Of a DNA stretch of 64,000 nt, positions 1 through 11,648 are shown piece by piece. The notes beneath the pieces were generated by a model. It was not told the DNA's origin and did not search any database. It worked only from the letters and a program-made list of their open reading frames with translations. Source of the DNA: Styela clava (lineage: Eukaryota > Chordata > Ascidiacea > Stolidobranchia > Styelidae); the NCBI RefSeq assembly GCF_964204865.1, contig NC_135250.1, forward strand, positions 3,596,001 through 3,660,000, written 5' to 3'. Position 1 is the stretch's first letter. Each line of letters starts with the position of its first letter. Made by a program: the position numbers and the translations under genes.

Positions 1-764
1 GGGTGTGCAACCTTCGGATACAGAATGGCCGGATTCAATTGACTAGGTGAAACCGCGGGCCACAACTTTATTTAACATAGGCTTTCTAGTAAAATTTTGG
101 TAATTCATCTTATGACATACGTTGTTCGCTGCGCACAAGCTCAGGTATAGGCTTTATAACGCAAAGTGAGTGGAATTACTCGCACGTACTAGATTAAACT
201 GAATCAAAGACTCGTTTTGTGGGCGGCATACTATTCAAAATCGGCACTTCTCCGCGTCCGCACAAATTTTCTCTGTGGGCCGCAATTGTCCCCCCTGTTA
301 TCCATAGAAATTAGCCACCAAACTGAAATTGTTGGTATTAATATAAAATTGCTTAGCTTAGTTTTGGAGCTACTTTAGTTTTAAGTTGAAAATTAAGCAG
401 GTTCGTGATTGCAATAGTGATTCCGCATGCTATTCTCCAAATTTTTATTAGTTAGAGTTTAATTAATAGCCTACTGCTTCAAAAATTACGATTTTGTAGC
501 AAGAATCGTATTAGTCTTACACTTATGACATATAATTTGTTGATGAGTAAGCTATTGTATGCGGTGTTTTCCATACACGCGTGCGGCTTATCGGTGGCCA
601 GAGGAGATATCTTATATGGGGGTATGAGTTCCGGTAAATCATTAATTTTACTTTAATTAAAATCTTCTCTCACTTGTTTCGAAACTTTTATCTCGGTATT
701 GTGCAAACAAAATAAAACCGTTACAACCTCTGAATTGGCAATTGTCAAGGTCATATGTAGTAAA
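1..764. other. Intergenic repeats, no gene seen
   Basis: No coding exon is visible. The first ~70 bases look like the end of a hAT-type repeat (a GGGTGTGCAACC start and a GCGGGCC block) cut by the window edge. Bases 540-735 are an inverted copy of a dispersed repeat also present at about 8950-9150 and 15315-15500. The rest shows nothing I can name. Confidence 0.5.
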
Positions 765-2240
765 ATTATGTGTTAGGCCGGGAACGCCCTCCGTAAGGTG
801 CTTCATATAACAGCTGCTGGTCGGTTCTTTTACCATCAAGTCTATGCTGCTGAAACACATGGCTGATTAACGATTCCCATACCCAGGGGCGGATTAAGCC
901 CCTTTGGTGCCCTAAGCACTGAAGACTTTGGTGCCCCCTCATGTGTAATTTAATTATAAAAACTAAAACCACATGTTTGTATTATCCATTACAAATAATC
1001 ACAACTAACAGTAAATAAAACAACTTTTACAAACATTTTTAGGTTTTTTAACTGTTATACAAAGCCGATATATATATCGGCCGTTTACTGCCGATATGAT
1101 ATATCGGCTAACACGCAATATCGATTGAGCTCTAATCCTGAAAGAGTGTGACAATAAAGATTCATACTTCCAGTCTCAACGTGAATCGAAATACCAAAGG
1201 ATACAAGTCACAACTCAGAGTGAGGTAGCTAGAGGTTGCTAGATTGAAGGACCGCAAAAACTTTTAAGGAAGTCTCGCGGGCCGCAAGTCGGAGAAAACC
1301 CAAAAGTGATCGAATTATCGCGAGTTTACTTTATTTTAAATTTAATAAACTACGAAAGTTTACCGTTCTAATCAGACTATTATTATGTTGCATGGGTGGC
1401 GTGGCGTAAAAAAGATATATAAAGCCTTCAGTTATTTTAAAGTTAGTTCCCGAGAATTACCGTTGTATTTTGCGCATCTCGCATTTAATGTCGCTTCAAA
1501 TTATATTCTTTCGTGACAGATATTACTGGAAATCAAACCAGACACTGTGTGATGTGCAAGGAAATACGTTTCCGCCGTGTTTCCTTATGTCACCTTTCTT
1601 GCGACACTCATTTTATCTCGGGATCTCGGGATCCCAAACCCAGTTGGATTAGCTAAAAAAAAACTTTAAAAACGTTCCTTTATTAGATACAAATATACGC
1701 TAAAATTGTTCTGTGAACCGCACGGAATGTATCAGCATGACAGGGTTTGGACCACCCTGGCCTACCGTATCAAAAAACTCCCGACTTCGCTGACCACGAG
1801 ATCGTTGAAATGCGATCGTGGAACCGCCACATAGTGTAAATAGTTCATTGGTCCAATTGTTCGAGAGGAAAGATTTTTTTTATAACAAAAATGCAGCAAC
1901 AAGGTGAATACTAGAAATTAAAAACAACAATAATTTAAGAAAACGACTCATAGGCCCATTTTGCGTCCAATAAATAAGTTTTAGTGTTTATTTTTAATAA
2001 AGAAGGTTAATATGATACTTGAAGACAAAAAATAAGCAATTTGAAGTTGGAGTCGTCTGGTGAACTCGTAATATTTTAATAAACACCGATAAACTATATA
2101 AAATTCTGCTTTAAAATTTCTCTGGTGCCCCTCTTTGCTTGGTGCCCTAAGCACGTGCTTATATTGTTTAATGGTTAATCCGGCGCTGCCCATACCCGAC
2201 TTGTACTGGCAACTGGCCGAGTTTCGCCATATTATTAGGC
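765..2240 (+). repeat. SINE 3' part split by a hAT-like insertion
   Basis: Bases 765-883 and 2197-2240 together match the body of the tRNA-derived SINE at 50.07-50.4 kb (CATACCCGAC ... CTGGCAACTGG). The two parts are separated by the element at 884-2188, so the SINE is the older insertion. Confidence 0.55.
884..2188. mobile_element. Non-autonomous hAT-like element, ~1.3 kb
   Basis: The ends are inverted: CAGGGGCGGATTAAGCC on the left and GGTTAATCCGGCGCTG on the right. Both flanks carry the same 8-bp duplication CCCATACC (876-883 and 2189-2196), typical of the hAT superfamily. Both subterminal regions also carry GGTGCCCTAAGCAC in the same orientation. No transposase frame is visible inside, so it must have moved in trans. 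A short palindrome containing CGATATATATATCG lies at about 1067-1105. Confidence 0.75.
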
Positions 2241-2346
2241 TTTTTTTCTTTACATTAACTACTATCCTGAAAATCAAAACCCATCTTAACATAAAAAAGA
2301 ATGGGAGCTTTCACTCTATTTAAACATTCAAAAGCTCTTTTCTTAC

Positions 2347-2398
2347 CTGTGGTGAACACTGCGGCCAGAATAGCACAAACGATAACAAAGTTTCTCAT
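2347..2398 (-). pseudogene. Orphan Ly6-type signal-peptide exon
   Basis: Read on the minus strand this is exon 1 of the local Ly6 family: ATG, a hydrophobic signal peptide (MRNFVIVCAILAAVFTT) and a phase-1 GTAAGA donor. It differs by only a few residues from the exons at 14327, 22753 and 26033, and the intron start is also related. No matching exons 2-4 are visible at lower coordinates on the minus strand, at least to the window edge. It may be the displaced head of the headless gene at 10283-11648. Confidence 0.7.
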
Positions 2399-2869
2399 CT
2401 TTGCATGTAAAACGTTCGAGATGTACAAAAAATATCTCAGAAATATTATAACTGTATAAGAAAACAAATAATTTTACGAAATTTATACTAAATTGCATGA
2501 CTCTAACTAGGTGTTTTATCTGGGCATGACTCTGACAAGCTCTTTTTATTTTACGATCTTTTTATTACGTCTCAACCGTCTACAAAAAATGTGGTCTTAA
2601 GTTTTTAACTTTATGGGATGGGCATTCATATACGCACTAGAATACAATCGTAATTTTTGTAAAGTATCTTTGCTCAAAAATAAATTTGCCCGTTGAGCGT
2701 TTAGAAACTGAGAAATATAATTTAATGGACGACTAGAAAAGTTCTTTTCAGACTTTACGGTTTAAATAACAAGTCAAGATATAATGAAGAAAGGAGATAA
2801 AAAGTGTTTTCAAACTTAGTGTAAGTGACTAATTTTCTAGAATCTGACTCAAAATCAGCCAACTTTCTA
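2399..2869. other. Intergenic, nothing recognised
   Basis: AT-rich sequence upstream of the orphan exon. I see no exon and no clear promoter. It would be the promoter side of that exon. Confidence 0.4.
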
Positions 2870-4225
2870 CTTTATCTATATGTCCCACTGTTCGCCTATT
2901 ATTCAAAACCTAATCCTTTACAACCACGTTATTTTCTGCAAAACAATCCGAGCCTCTTTATGGACTTTTATCTCAATTAAAAAAAAAGGACCGAATAGAA
3001 TTTTCAGGCGCCCCAACGTTAGGCCGGGAATCACATGTTGGGAAACACTGAAATAAATAACCTCTTCGCCCGGTTGCCCCCGACTTCTGAAATGCTTTAC
3101 GCCAATGCTTTTCTTTTAGATACCTTGAACGTCACTGAATACACATAAATTGCTACTGCGACTGACACCCAAGGTCACTTCTCCTAATCGGCACTTTGCA
3201 AATGAACATTATTCGTGTGCACACGTAATCAAATATTACCGAGACTTTCGACCACGCTCTCACCAAAGCTGTGGAGTTGCAGGAAATTTACAAGTGACTC
3301 CGATTAAGAAAAATTTTGACTGGGACTCCGAGCTCTATGGTGGCACATCGTTGTCACTAGTAAACTTTGAAAAATAAAATAAAAAACTGAAAATAAAAAA
3401 TTTGTTGTAAAAAAAATAAATAAAAACAAAAATAAAATGAAAACGGAATAAAAAAATAAAAATGCATTTTCATTTTTCATTTCGTTTTTATTTTCTTTAT
3501 TATTTTTTAATTTATTTCTTTAATTTTCAGTTTTTTATTTTACAGTTTTAATTTTTAAAAATTTTTCCTAGTGACAACGATGAGCCACCATGGAGTTTCA
3601 AAAAAAAAAATCGAATCTTGTGAACGAGAACTCTGCCGAACGCAAGTCTTTTTCAATAAACCGCTTAGTGAAATTAATGATTTTCAAACGGCTAGGTTCT
3701 GTCTACATTAAAATCTCCGTTTTTGTTTTGTCACACAGTGAATGCTAAACTTGCTTGCACAATAGTAAATAACCTTAATGATTCCAAATAAATGCTAAAT
3801 ATATACAAAAAACATTTTCAGATGAACAGTTTGGTTAAATGAGGGCGTCACTGAATACACAAAGTATGGTCGTCACTGGTTTTCACTGACGTAAACCCCC
3901 GTCACATGATCAGCGTGAAACCCATCATGGATCTTCAAACTTGGGTCAATAGGGCTCGTGATAAAACCTTTTTGACACTTACTTATATTGAAGCAAAATA
4001 TCGATCAAATTTGAAATATTTGTACTGCTGAGACCTAGATCAGCGAAATAGAGCCAAGATTCGATCTGTTTTACAAGAATATTATTTATTGGGGGTCGCG
4101 AATAAAATTAGCCGTGCGAAATCGATCGCGATGAAAAAAGTTTGAAAGACACTGATAAATGATAAAGGGGTAATTCCGTGAACGGATTATTATATACGAA
4201 ACACACTGTTAAGTTGTAAAATGGT
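2870..4225 (+). repeat. Left arm of a large inverted repeat
   Basis: Bases 3312-4225 match the reverse complement of about 7632-8440 nearly throughout, with small indels. An outer block, 2870-2975, matches the reverse complement of 8760-8886 (TATGTCCCA, GTTCGCCTAT, ACGTTATT). The arm contains a smaller palindrome, 3335-3595, bounded by CATCGTTGTCACTAG and CTAGTGACAACGATG around an A/T-only core. A perfect CGTTCGGCAGAG-type segment occurs in both arms. Confidence 0.8.
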
Positions 4226-4601
4226 CAACGTGACTTGATAGGTTAGGCGCAGATACCTGATGGTACAGGTTATCGAAAACGAAGTGTACATATGGATCCA
4301 GGAATGTATAGAAGAAGGAAAATTTTTGCGGACTCTTCTGTGAATTCGTTTTTTTTGTGTGTACGATGACGTCATCAAAATTAAAAATTGCGCACCACGA
4401 AGAATATGGATACTAGTGGGCAGCCTAGATCTTATGTAAATATTTCTATATTTTATTGAAAAGTATATAAATTTCTTGAAAGGGTACTAAATATTGAAGT
4501 CCCGAGTTGAGGTTATTCCATTTACAAAACTCCGCTGTTGGAACATTTTCATCGATTGTTAATATTTTGGATTTTTGTGTTGATCGCTCAAGGAAATTTA
4601 A

Positions 4602-5527
4602 AGCTTTTCCTATGCTTCTTATTTTTCAATATTTCGTGACTCTCTGGATGAGTCCAACTTGAAACCGTGGTGGGACAAAGTGCGCTGCTACTGCATAACG
4701 GTTAATATCGATGTAGCTTTGGCGGTTTTGAACAATGTGTTTTCCAGGTCGGAGCTACATTGCTTGCCATCGTATGACGAGTTTCACGAAGAATTGGAAC
4801 CCATCGATTTCACCGAAGAACAAGTTCAATTTGTAAATAGCTTATGCTCTGGAACAATAAATGTTGTTTTAGGTTGGTGCACTCTGGGAATGTTTGTCTT
4901 GGCTAGTTCAGCATTTCAATTGATTCAGATGCTCCAATGCTTTGGTCCGGAAATGCTCATGGCGCGCGTTAATAAAAGCAGAAAATATTATAAAAAAATT
5001 ATATTTGCCAATAAACAAAGTTACTTCTGGACAGCGGCTCACATGGTACTAGCAAGACTGAGTCTTCGCATCAAGAGGATGAAAGTAACAAAATTGATAT
5101 GAAAAAGATAAAGGAAGCAAAGCAAATTCTGAAATTCATATGCAAAATATACTGTATAACATGGCGGCAAAAACTATTGTTTGTTTGATCGCTTTTAGTT
5201 TTCATTATTTTTATTGTTTCGGGGTCTTTGGCAGCAGATAATAAAGTATTGCTTTGTTCATTCGAATACTCCACTTTCACTAATCAGAATATTTCGGCTT
5301 CCGTTCGGTGCTCGTATGACTTTGGACATTTTTCAATCGTTCAAATGGCCGTTATCCATCTCGTTTTGACTATTTTTCATATTGCTTGCGTTGGCATAGG
5401 AGCTTGTAAAAGTAAACCTAAAAATGGCACTTGCTCTGCAATATTGATAACGTTACTGGAGAATTCCCGCCCTAGCAGTGCGCACAATTTTTCTGATTTT
5501 ATTTCGCATGTGTTAGAAGGAAAATAA
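4602..5527 (+). pseudogene. LRRC8/pannexin-like channel domain, broken copy 1
   Basis: The frame opens after a stop at 4599-4601 and carries LKPWWDK at about 4659-4679, the N-terminal signature of LRRC8 volume-regulated anion channels. An LHCLPS segment and FVNSLCSG follow, matching the first extracellular loop of the family, then a hydrophobic stretch. Homology continues in a different frame from about 5015-5085 with a polar K/E linker, a membrane segment, an extracellular CSF...RCSYDFGHF loop and another membrane segment ending at 5527. That second part has an in-frame TGA at 5186-5188. No leucine-rich repeats follow. One frameshift (or an unrecognised intron) plus a stop argue for a pseudogene. 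Pannexin proper is an alternative, but KPWWD favours LRRC8. Confidence 0.5.
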
Positions 5528-6093
5528 AAATTGAAGACGAGTTTTATGAGCTGTAAATTTTTCGAAGTCAAATGTGATGGGGAAGCTGCTTTCTCAGTTG
5601 TACATAAACTTGAATATTTGTTTAACCCTTGTAACTGCATTATTTTTCACAATTTGTTCCTTTGTACTATATATATCAGGATTTAACTTGTATAATAGAA
5701 TAGTTGTTTAATATGTTAGTATAAGATTTTTAATTCAAATTGATGAATGACACAAAAGACTACTGATGTTATAAGCGCTATAAAACATAAAACAAACAAA
5801 CTTGTGTTTTTATTTGGTACAATCATTTTTATCTAAATGTATTGGGCTTGTAATATAAAAAATTTTCAATACTGCGTAACCATTGTTTTTTATTTATTCA
5901 TTCTGTTTGAATTATATTTGAAAAATTATGTAACCTATCCAAGCGATTGTGCAATAACATTTCCGAATCACTTATTATTGTATTTTACGTGAATGAGTTT
6001 ATGATTAATCGGATTTATCTATACTTCACAATATTCTTTTTATCTAGATATTAGCTTTAATAATGACAGGCATCGGAAAGGAGAATGGAGTTG

Positions 6094-7009
6094 ATGGTTA
6101 AGTACAAAGATTTAAAAATCTGCGACCCTTGCAAGAAAGATTGTTTCATATTTGATTGATCGTCAACACATCAATTGTATTTATTATATTTCTCTTGATA
6201 TTTCCGCTTTCAATTCCACCTTGACTAAACCCCAAGCTGAATTCATCAACAACATGTGTAGCGGGCGACCCCCTTACATCATCTTACAAAATTCTTTTAC
6301 AGCTATGGGCGTCATAGGAACTTTTTTGTGGATTTTTTTGAAGGCTGGACTTACCATCCCAAAATCGTTGCTTCGCTAGTAACTTATATGGAAATGGATA
6401 ATATTATTGGCAAACTAACTCTAAAACCTGAAGAACTGGAGAATATATTATCTCGCGCAACAGAGACTGCGGCCCCACAAAACACGGAAGAAAGAAAGGT
6501 GGATATGATAAGGCATTTGTTCCTGGATTATACGAGTTCCATTAATATAGCGTATTGGTATCTCGTTCGAATTGTCTGCATGTCCATGGCTACCGGGATA
6601 CTTATGAGTATATCACTTTATCTGGCTTTTATTTTCATTCGGGATTATCCAGACAGAGTCAAATGCCCAATTTATGATAAAAACGTTATATTTCGTATCC
6701 TCATGTGGAAAAATGTGACGATATGTTGTAACCTTTCTACCATAGTCCAAATCTCGTTATGTAGCGACTATTTGCCTATTGGCCTGACTTGGCAATTTAC
6801 TATACATATTCATTTACTTGGTAAGCTCAAAAAAGTCTTTTTATCTTTATCGGGAAAGCAACAAATCCAACAAAAGTTTGCTATTTTTATGTTTTCATTG
6901 TGGGAATCCTCTGTTTGCATGACTAATGAAAAAAAAGCTTTGCTTGAAGTTTTTAACCGATTTTTGGAAAGATCGACCTTGAAATCACATGAAGTTAATT
7001 TACTTACTT
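6094..7009 (+). pseudogene. LRRC8/pannexin-like channel domain, broken copy 2
   Basis: A second, diverged copy lies in tandem about 570 bases downstream. It shows YKDLKICDPCKKDC (about 6103-6144), resembling the LRRC8 first-loop cysteines. Then, in another frame, it has QAEFINNMCSG, which aligns with QVQFVNSLCSG of copy 1. After a further frame change near 6355-6375 it runs open through a linker, a membrane segment (about 6550-6640), an extracellular DRVKCPIYDK loop and more hydrophobic sequence. From about 7010 the frame reads into a MITE, so the end is not native. At least two frame breaks make a functional product unlikely. Confidence 0.45.
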
Positions 7010-7205
7010 CAGCTCGGACACCGGAAGGTAGTATGTGTACCAGGTTAGGCCATAATTTTATTCCAATTGTCCTCATTTTAGTTTTATTACGAGTTCAGGG
7101 ACTAGCCAAGTGTACCCGAATTTGTACCCGAAATTGTGGCCTAACCCTAACACATAATAAGTTCCGGTGTCCGCCATCTTGGATCACATACTTCGGGAGT
7201 ACCTT
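7010..7205. mobile_element. GGTACTCCC-family MITE, left end missing
   Basis: It carries the family's inner inverted halves: GGACACCGGAA and TGTGTACCAGGTTAGGCC on the left, GGCCTAACCCTAAC and TTCCGGTGTCCGCCATC on the right. The right terminus (CTTCGGGAGTACC) is intact, but the first ~20 bases of the left end are absent. It truncates the LRRC8-like copy 2. Confidence 0.75.
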
Positions 7206-7631
7206 TTTATGTATTCAATGTAGAAATCTTCTGTGTGCATGACTGAAGAAAAAAGATTTGCTCAGTTTTTCACCAGGTTTTGAAAACTTTAATCTTGAAT
7301 TCACTTCAAGTAAATTTAGTTATTCGAACCCAATAGGTATCAGCGGCAATTAACAGATTTACGATAAAAAAACTGAATATTCTGAATAAAACAATCTTAT
7401 ATGTGAACATTGAATGTACTGAATTCACTGTATCCAAGCAATATCTGAATGAAGGATCTCAAATTTTGATTTTTGTCATTTTTAATACATAATACTTTTA
7501 TTCACTTCAATTTTTTCTTTATTTGTTTCAAGTTTTTGCTCATTTAAATAGTATATAAAGTTGTGACGTAATTACGCTCGCAATAAAATACTCATGGCAT
7601 TGTATTTTGTGTCGTATATTTTGCGCTCTAG

Positions 7632-8886
7632 CCATTTTATAAATTAACAGTGTGTTTAGTATATAATATTCCGTTCACGAATTTACCCCTTTATAATACA
7701 TCAGTGTGTTTCAAACTTTTTTCACCGCGATCGACTTGGCACGGCTAATTTTATTCGCGACCCCCAATAAATAATATTGTTGTAAAACAGATCGAATCTT
7801 GGCCCTATGTCGCTGATGCTAGGTCTCAGCAGTACAAATATTTCAAATTTGATCGATATTTTGCTTCAATATAAGTAAGTGTCAAAAAGGTTTTATCACG
7901 AGCCCTATTGACCCCAGTTTGAAGATCCATGATGGGTTTCACGCAGATCATGTGACGGGGGTTTACGTCAGTGAAAACCAGTGACGACCATACTTTGTGT
8001 ATTCAGTGACGCCCTAATTTAACCAAACTGTTCATCTGAAAACGTTGTTGGTATATATCTAACATTTATTCGGAATCATTAAGGTTATCTACTATTGTGC
8101 TTGCAAGTTTAGTATTTACTATGTGACAAAACAAAAACGGAGATTTTAAGGTAGACAGAAACTTAGCCGTTTAAAAATCATTAATTTATTAAGCGTTTTT
8201 AACAGTTTATTGAAACAGACTTGCGTTCGGCAGAGTTCTCGTTCACGAGATTCGATTTTTTATGGAACCGTATGGTGGCTCATCGTTGTCATTAGAAAAA
8301 TTTCATAAAAATTAAAAGAGTGAAATAAAAAATTGAATATTAAGTAATATTAAGTAACATAACAAGTTTTTTTATTTTACTTTTCGAATTTTACTAGTGA
8401 CAACGATGGGCTACCATAGAGCTCGGAGTCACAGTCAAAAGTTGGATCGCCTAAAAATCCTCTTTGTCGCTTTTTTTGGTGCAATAAATGCTGTGTAAAA
8501 AGGATTGTTTTGTATTAGTAATTTAATTTTGCGAACATAAAATCAGTACATGTCGCTTTGAATTTGTGCATGTTTCTGGGTCGTGAGATTTCACAAAGTT
8601 TATTTTTTAAATTTTGGTTGCTTGGAAAAAGGTTAGAAACCACTGAATTAGATTGCTTCAGGTACATTTATGTATTTAGTAAAATCGTGTATGAAAAATT
8701 AGAGAAGATAGCGTGTCATTTTAAAGAAAGAGTTATTGGGTGATTTTATACGAGATTTTTCCGTCCAAGGTTTCAAATTGAGATAGAACTTTAGAAATAG
8801 GTTTAGTTTGTTTTGCAGAGAATAACGTGTGTACAAAAATTATAAATTTGAAAATATAGGCGAACAATGGGACATATATAAGGTAC
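7632..8886 (-). repeat. Right arm of a large inverted repeat
   Basis: This is the reverse-complement partner of 2870-4225. Shared landmarks include the AACACACTGTTAA inner edge (7644 versus 4212) and the CATGATGGGTTTCACGC region. The small palindrome CATCGTTGTCATTAG ... CTAGTGACAACGATG recurs at 8277-8411, with a different A/T core from the left arm. The arm ends next to a partial MITE at 8884. Confidence 0.8.
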
Positions 8887-9160
8887 CTCCGTAGTGTGTG
8901 TGCCAGGTTAAGCCATAATTTTATTCCGACCTTGATAATTGCCGACCCAGAGGTTGAACCGGTTTATTCTGTTTGCACAGTACCGAGACAAAAGTTGCAG
9001 AATAAGCGAGATAAGAGTTCCATTAATAATAAATTAATGATTTATACTTCTACCTCGAGCATTTCTCCGCTAGTTGCCAATAGTTACCGGTCTGTGCGCT
9101 GGTGCGGAAAGTACCGCATGAATGGTTTATTCTCTAACAAATTATTTTGATATCATCTAT
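8884..9160. repeat. MITE end fragment plus dispersed repeat
   Basis: Bases 8884-8935 are the left end of the GGTACTCCC MITE family without its right half. From about 8950 to 9150 the sequence matches a dispersed repeat also found at 15315-15500 and inverted at 540-735. Confidence 0.55.
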
Positions 9161-9789
9161 TTAAAAAATTTCGCAACAAGATCGTAGTTTCAAAATCATT
9201 GAATAATTTTGTCGCTATGGAATAATCATGTGAAATCATAATTATATTTTCAAACCTGCGTGATTTTTTCTTAGGGCTCGATGTGGGACCGGAATAATCT
9301 AGGCAATTTAATAGCATACCGTCTGTAATTGAAGAACATAAAATAGGGAATAAAAAATCCTGAAATCTCTATATATATAATCTTCTGGAAGCGTCAATGG
9401 ACATTTCTTGGTGCGTAGTGCACTGCCTTAATCGCCAATATATTCTCCCGCGACTTTGCTTGGAGACGAGTCTCCTTTACCTTTAAGTGAGCGGTGGTGA
9501 GCTTGCTTGGTTAAAAGTTACGAAGTTATGACGGATAATTATTCCATGTTTATAGATGGCGGTGGTCCCTATGGCAATATCTCATGTCTATTTTGTTATT
9601 TGTTTTGTGATAAAGAAAATATTGGTGGGGTAGCATTGTTAACGCAAATATTTGTCTGCATAGTTTGAAATCGTGTATGCTAGGCCATCTCGCAAAATTG
9701 CTAAGCAAGTTTACTTAGAGTGCGATCGCAAACAACCAATTAAACTTCGAGTACTGATAAAGGGAGCTATGACAACGAAAGTGCCATAG

Positions 9790-10215
9790 CTTTGCACCTA
9801 CGAACATTTAAACCTGCGGGCATTTCCACCCATGGACATTCGCATCTGTGAACTTTGCACACACGGACATTTCCACCCATGGACATTTGCCCCCATGAAA
9901 TATCGACCCATGAACTTTTGCACCCTCGGACATTTGCACCAAAGGACGATGGTCACAACAGATATTTGCACCCACGGGTTTTAGTACCTTCATACAAATT
10001 ACACCCAAAAACATTCGCCCCCACGGACATTTGCACCCGTGGACTTTTTCACACACGTACATATTTACCCGCATGTTTAGCACCCCCATGCAGATTGCAC
10101 CCATGAGCATTTCCACCCACAAATTTTTACACCTCATACAGATTTCACCCATAGAAATTCTGCACCATGAGCATTTGCTTCCATGAGCTCTTGCACCCAT
10201 GGACATTTTCACCCG
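9790..10215. repeat. 16-bp minisatellite
   Basis: About 25 degenerate copies of a 16-17 bp unit close to TTGCACCCATGGACAT. Because the unit lacks stops in some frames, long low-complexity frames appear on both strands; these are not genes. The array lies about 70 bases before exon 2 of the headless Ly6 gene. A short array of the same unit lies at about 41536-41710. Confidence 0.85.
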
Positions 10216-10282
10216 CATGTCTTTGCCACCCTTTAAGCAGTACTACTACTAACAGAAGTTGTAAATTATTATTACCTTTCAG

Positions 10283-11648
10283 GAAACGCCAACATTAAAT
10301 GGTATTATTGCATTGGCTGGGACACTGTGGACAGCGATACGTCAGTTTTATCTTGTAATCCTCCTTCCCCTGACGATGTTGGAAAGAAGTCTGCTTGCTA
10401 CAAAGGAACTGGAGTTGTGAACGGTGAGCAAAATGTTTCTTCGTAAATTTAAAAAAAAACAGGACCTATTTGTAATTTGCACAAATCTACTAAAAATCAA
10501 TTGTTCATTCATTGTTATCTGGTTGTTGAATTAGTTGGATGATTAACATAATTGGCGATGTCAACATAATCGAGTCCAGCGCTTGAACCCACCAGGCTAG
10601 GCCATCGTGTGGTATATATACAGTGACCTAACTTCAAAAAATAATTTGAGGAATAAACAATTTATGTATGTTGTTATACATGAGAATAAATGAATAAAGG
10701 TCACATAACAATGAAATGTTTGTAATATTTTTATTTAAAACATTATAACCAACAAACTCACCCATACAACGTATTGCCCGGGGCGGCTGCCCCTATGCCC
10801 CACAGACACGCCCCTGCATATATTATATAGCAAATGTTATTTTCACAGGCGTTAAAACTACGAATAGAGGATGCGCGTGGTCTACAACAGAATTCTGCCA
10901 GCATGAAACACCTGCTATCATGTTGGACGGGGAATATTGCTATTGCAACAAAGGTGATTGGAGTATTTTTTATTATTTATTTTCTTTATTCATTCTGTCG
11001 AGAGTAAAGTTGATAAGACGGCTCAATTATATGGTGAAACACTGGTCGAGTATTGAAATCATTACCAATATATTTACATCTTGGAGGGAAATCGGTGCAA
11101 CTGTTAAATCAACCAGACGGCTAGCAGCAATCGTATTGCACATAATTCCCACCGCATTCGCACCTTCGAATATTGTTCGAGCGTCAAAAATGTAACGAGA
11201 TATGAGCATTCCCATTACAGGTAATACAACTTCAACTTTCTTTGTTACCACGTTTCCCCGAAAATAAGACCTAGCCTGAATTTTTTCAGCACTGACCTGG
11301 TTAAGATGAAATACCAGAAACTTAACCAAAAATATTGACCTCTAATATTAGTATAAAACAACCGCAATTTTTGTTATTATCTCAAACTCCTATAATATGC
11401 AGGAGTTGGAACCTATAACCCAGAGTTGGAAATAATTTTTATTCGATTCGCACAACAGCCTGGTTGATAGAATTCAAGATAAAATACCAGAAATCTTGGT
11501 CAAAAATATTTACCTCGCCATAAGAGCCAACACGTTCCACTAATGAGTGTCATTCATTACAGATCTCTGCAACGCAGCTTCCATCGTGAAATTGAACGTC
11601 GTTCTGATGATATTTGTATCGGGAATTCTTGCAAAAATCTTCGCTTGA
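10283..11648 (+). pseudogene. Headless Ly6/LU-domain gene, exons 2-4
   Basis: Exons are 10283-10423, 10849-10953 and 11563-11648, each with AG/GT borders and phase-1 introns as in the intact family genes. The last exon reads DLCN, then a hydrophobic tail (VVLMIFVSGILAKIFA) and TGA. AATAAA lies at 11796-11801. No signal-peptide exon is visible upstream on this strand. In exon 2 two family cysteines are tryptophan (IKWYYCIGW against IKCYSCFDC in the neighbour), each a single-base change, which removes two disulfide positions. Exons 3 and 4 are well preserved. I read this as a recently silenced gene; a distant first exon outside my recognition remains possible. Confidence 0.7.

Noticed and set aside
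7013-7242. C-terminal third of the open frame ending at 7242
   Set aside because: This part is MITE sequence read through from the LRRC8-like frame, not native protein.
9808-10218. Long open frames on both strands (up to 136 aa)
   Set aside because: They are translations of the 16-bp minisatellite; low complexity, open on both strands, no signal or splice logic.
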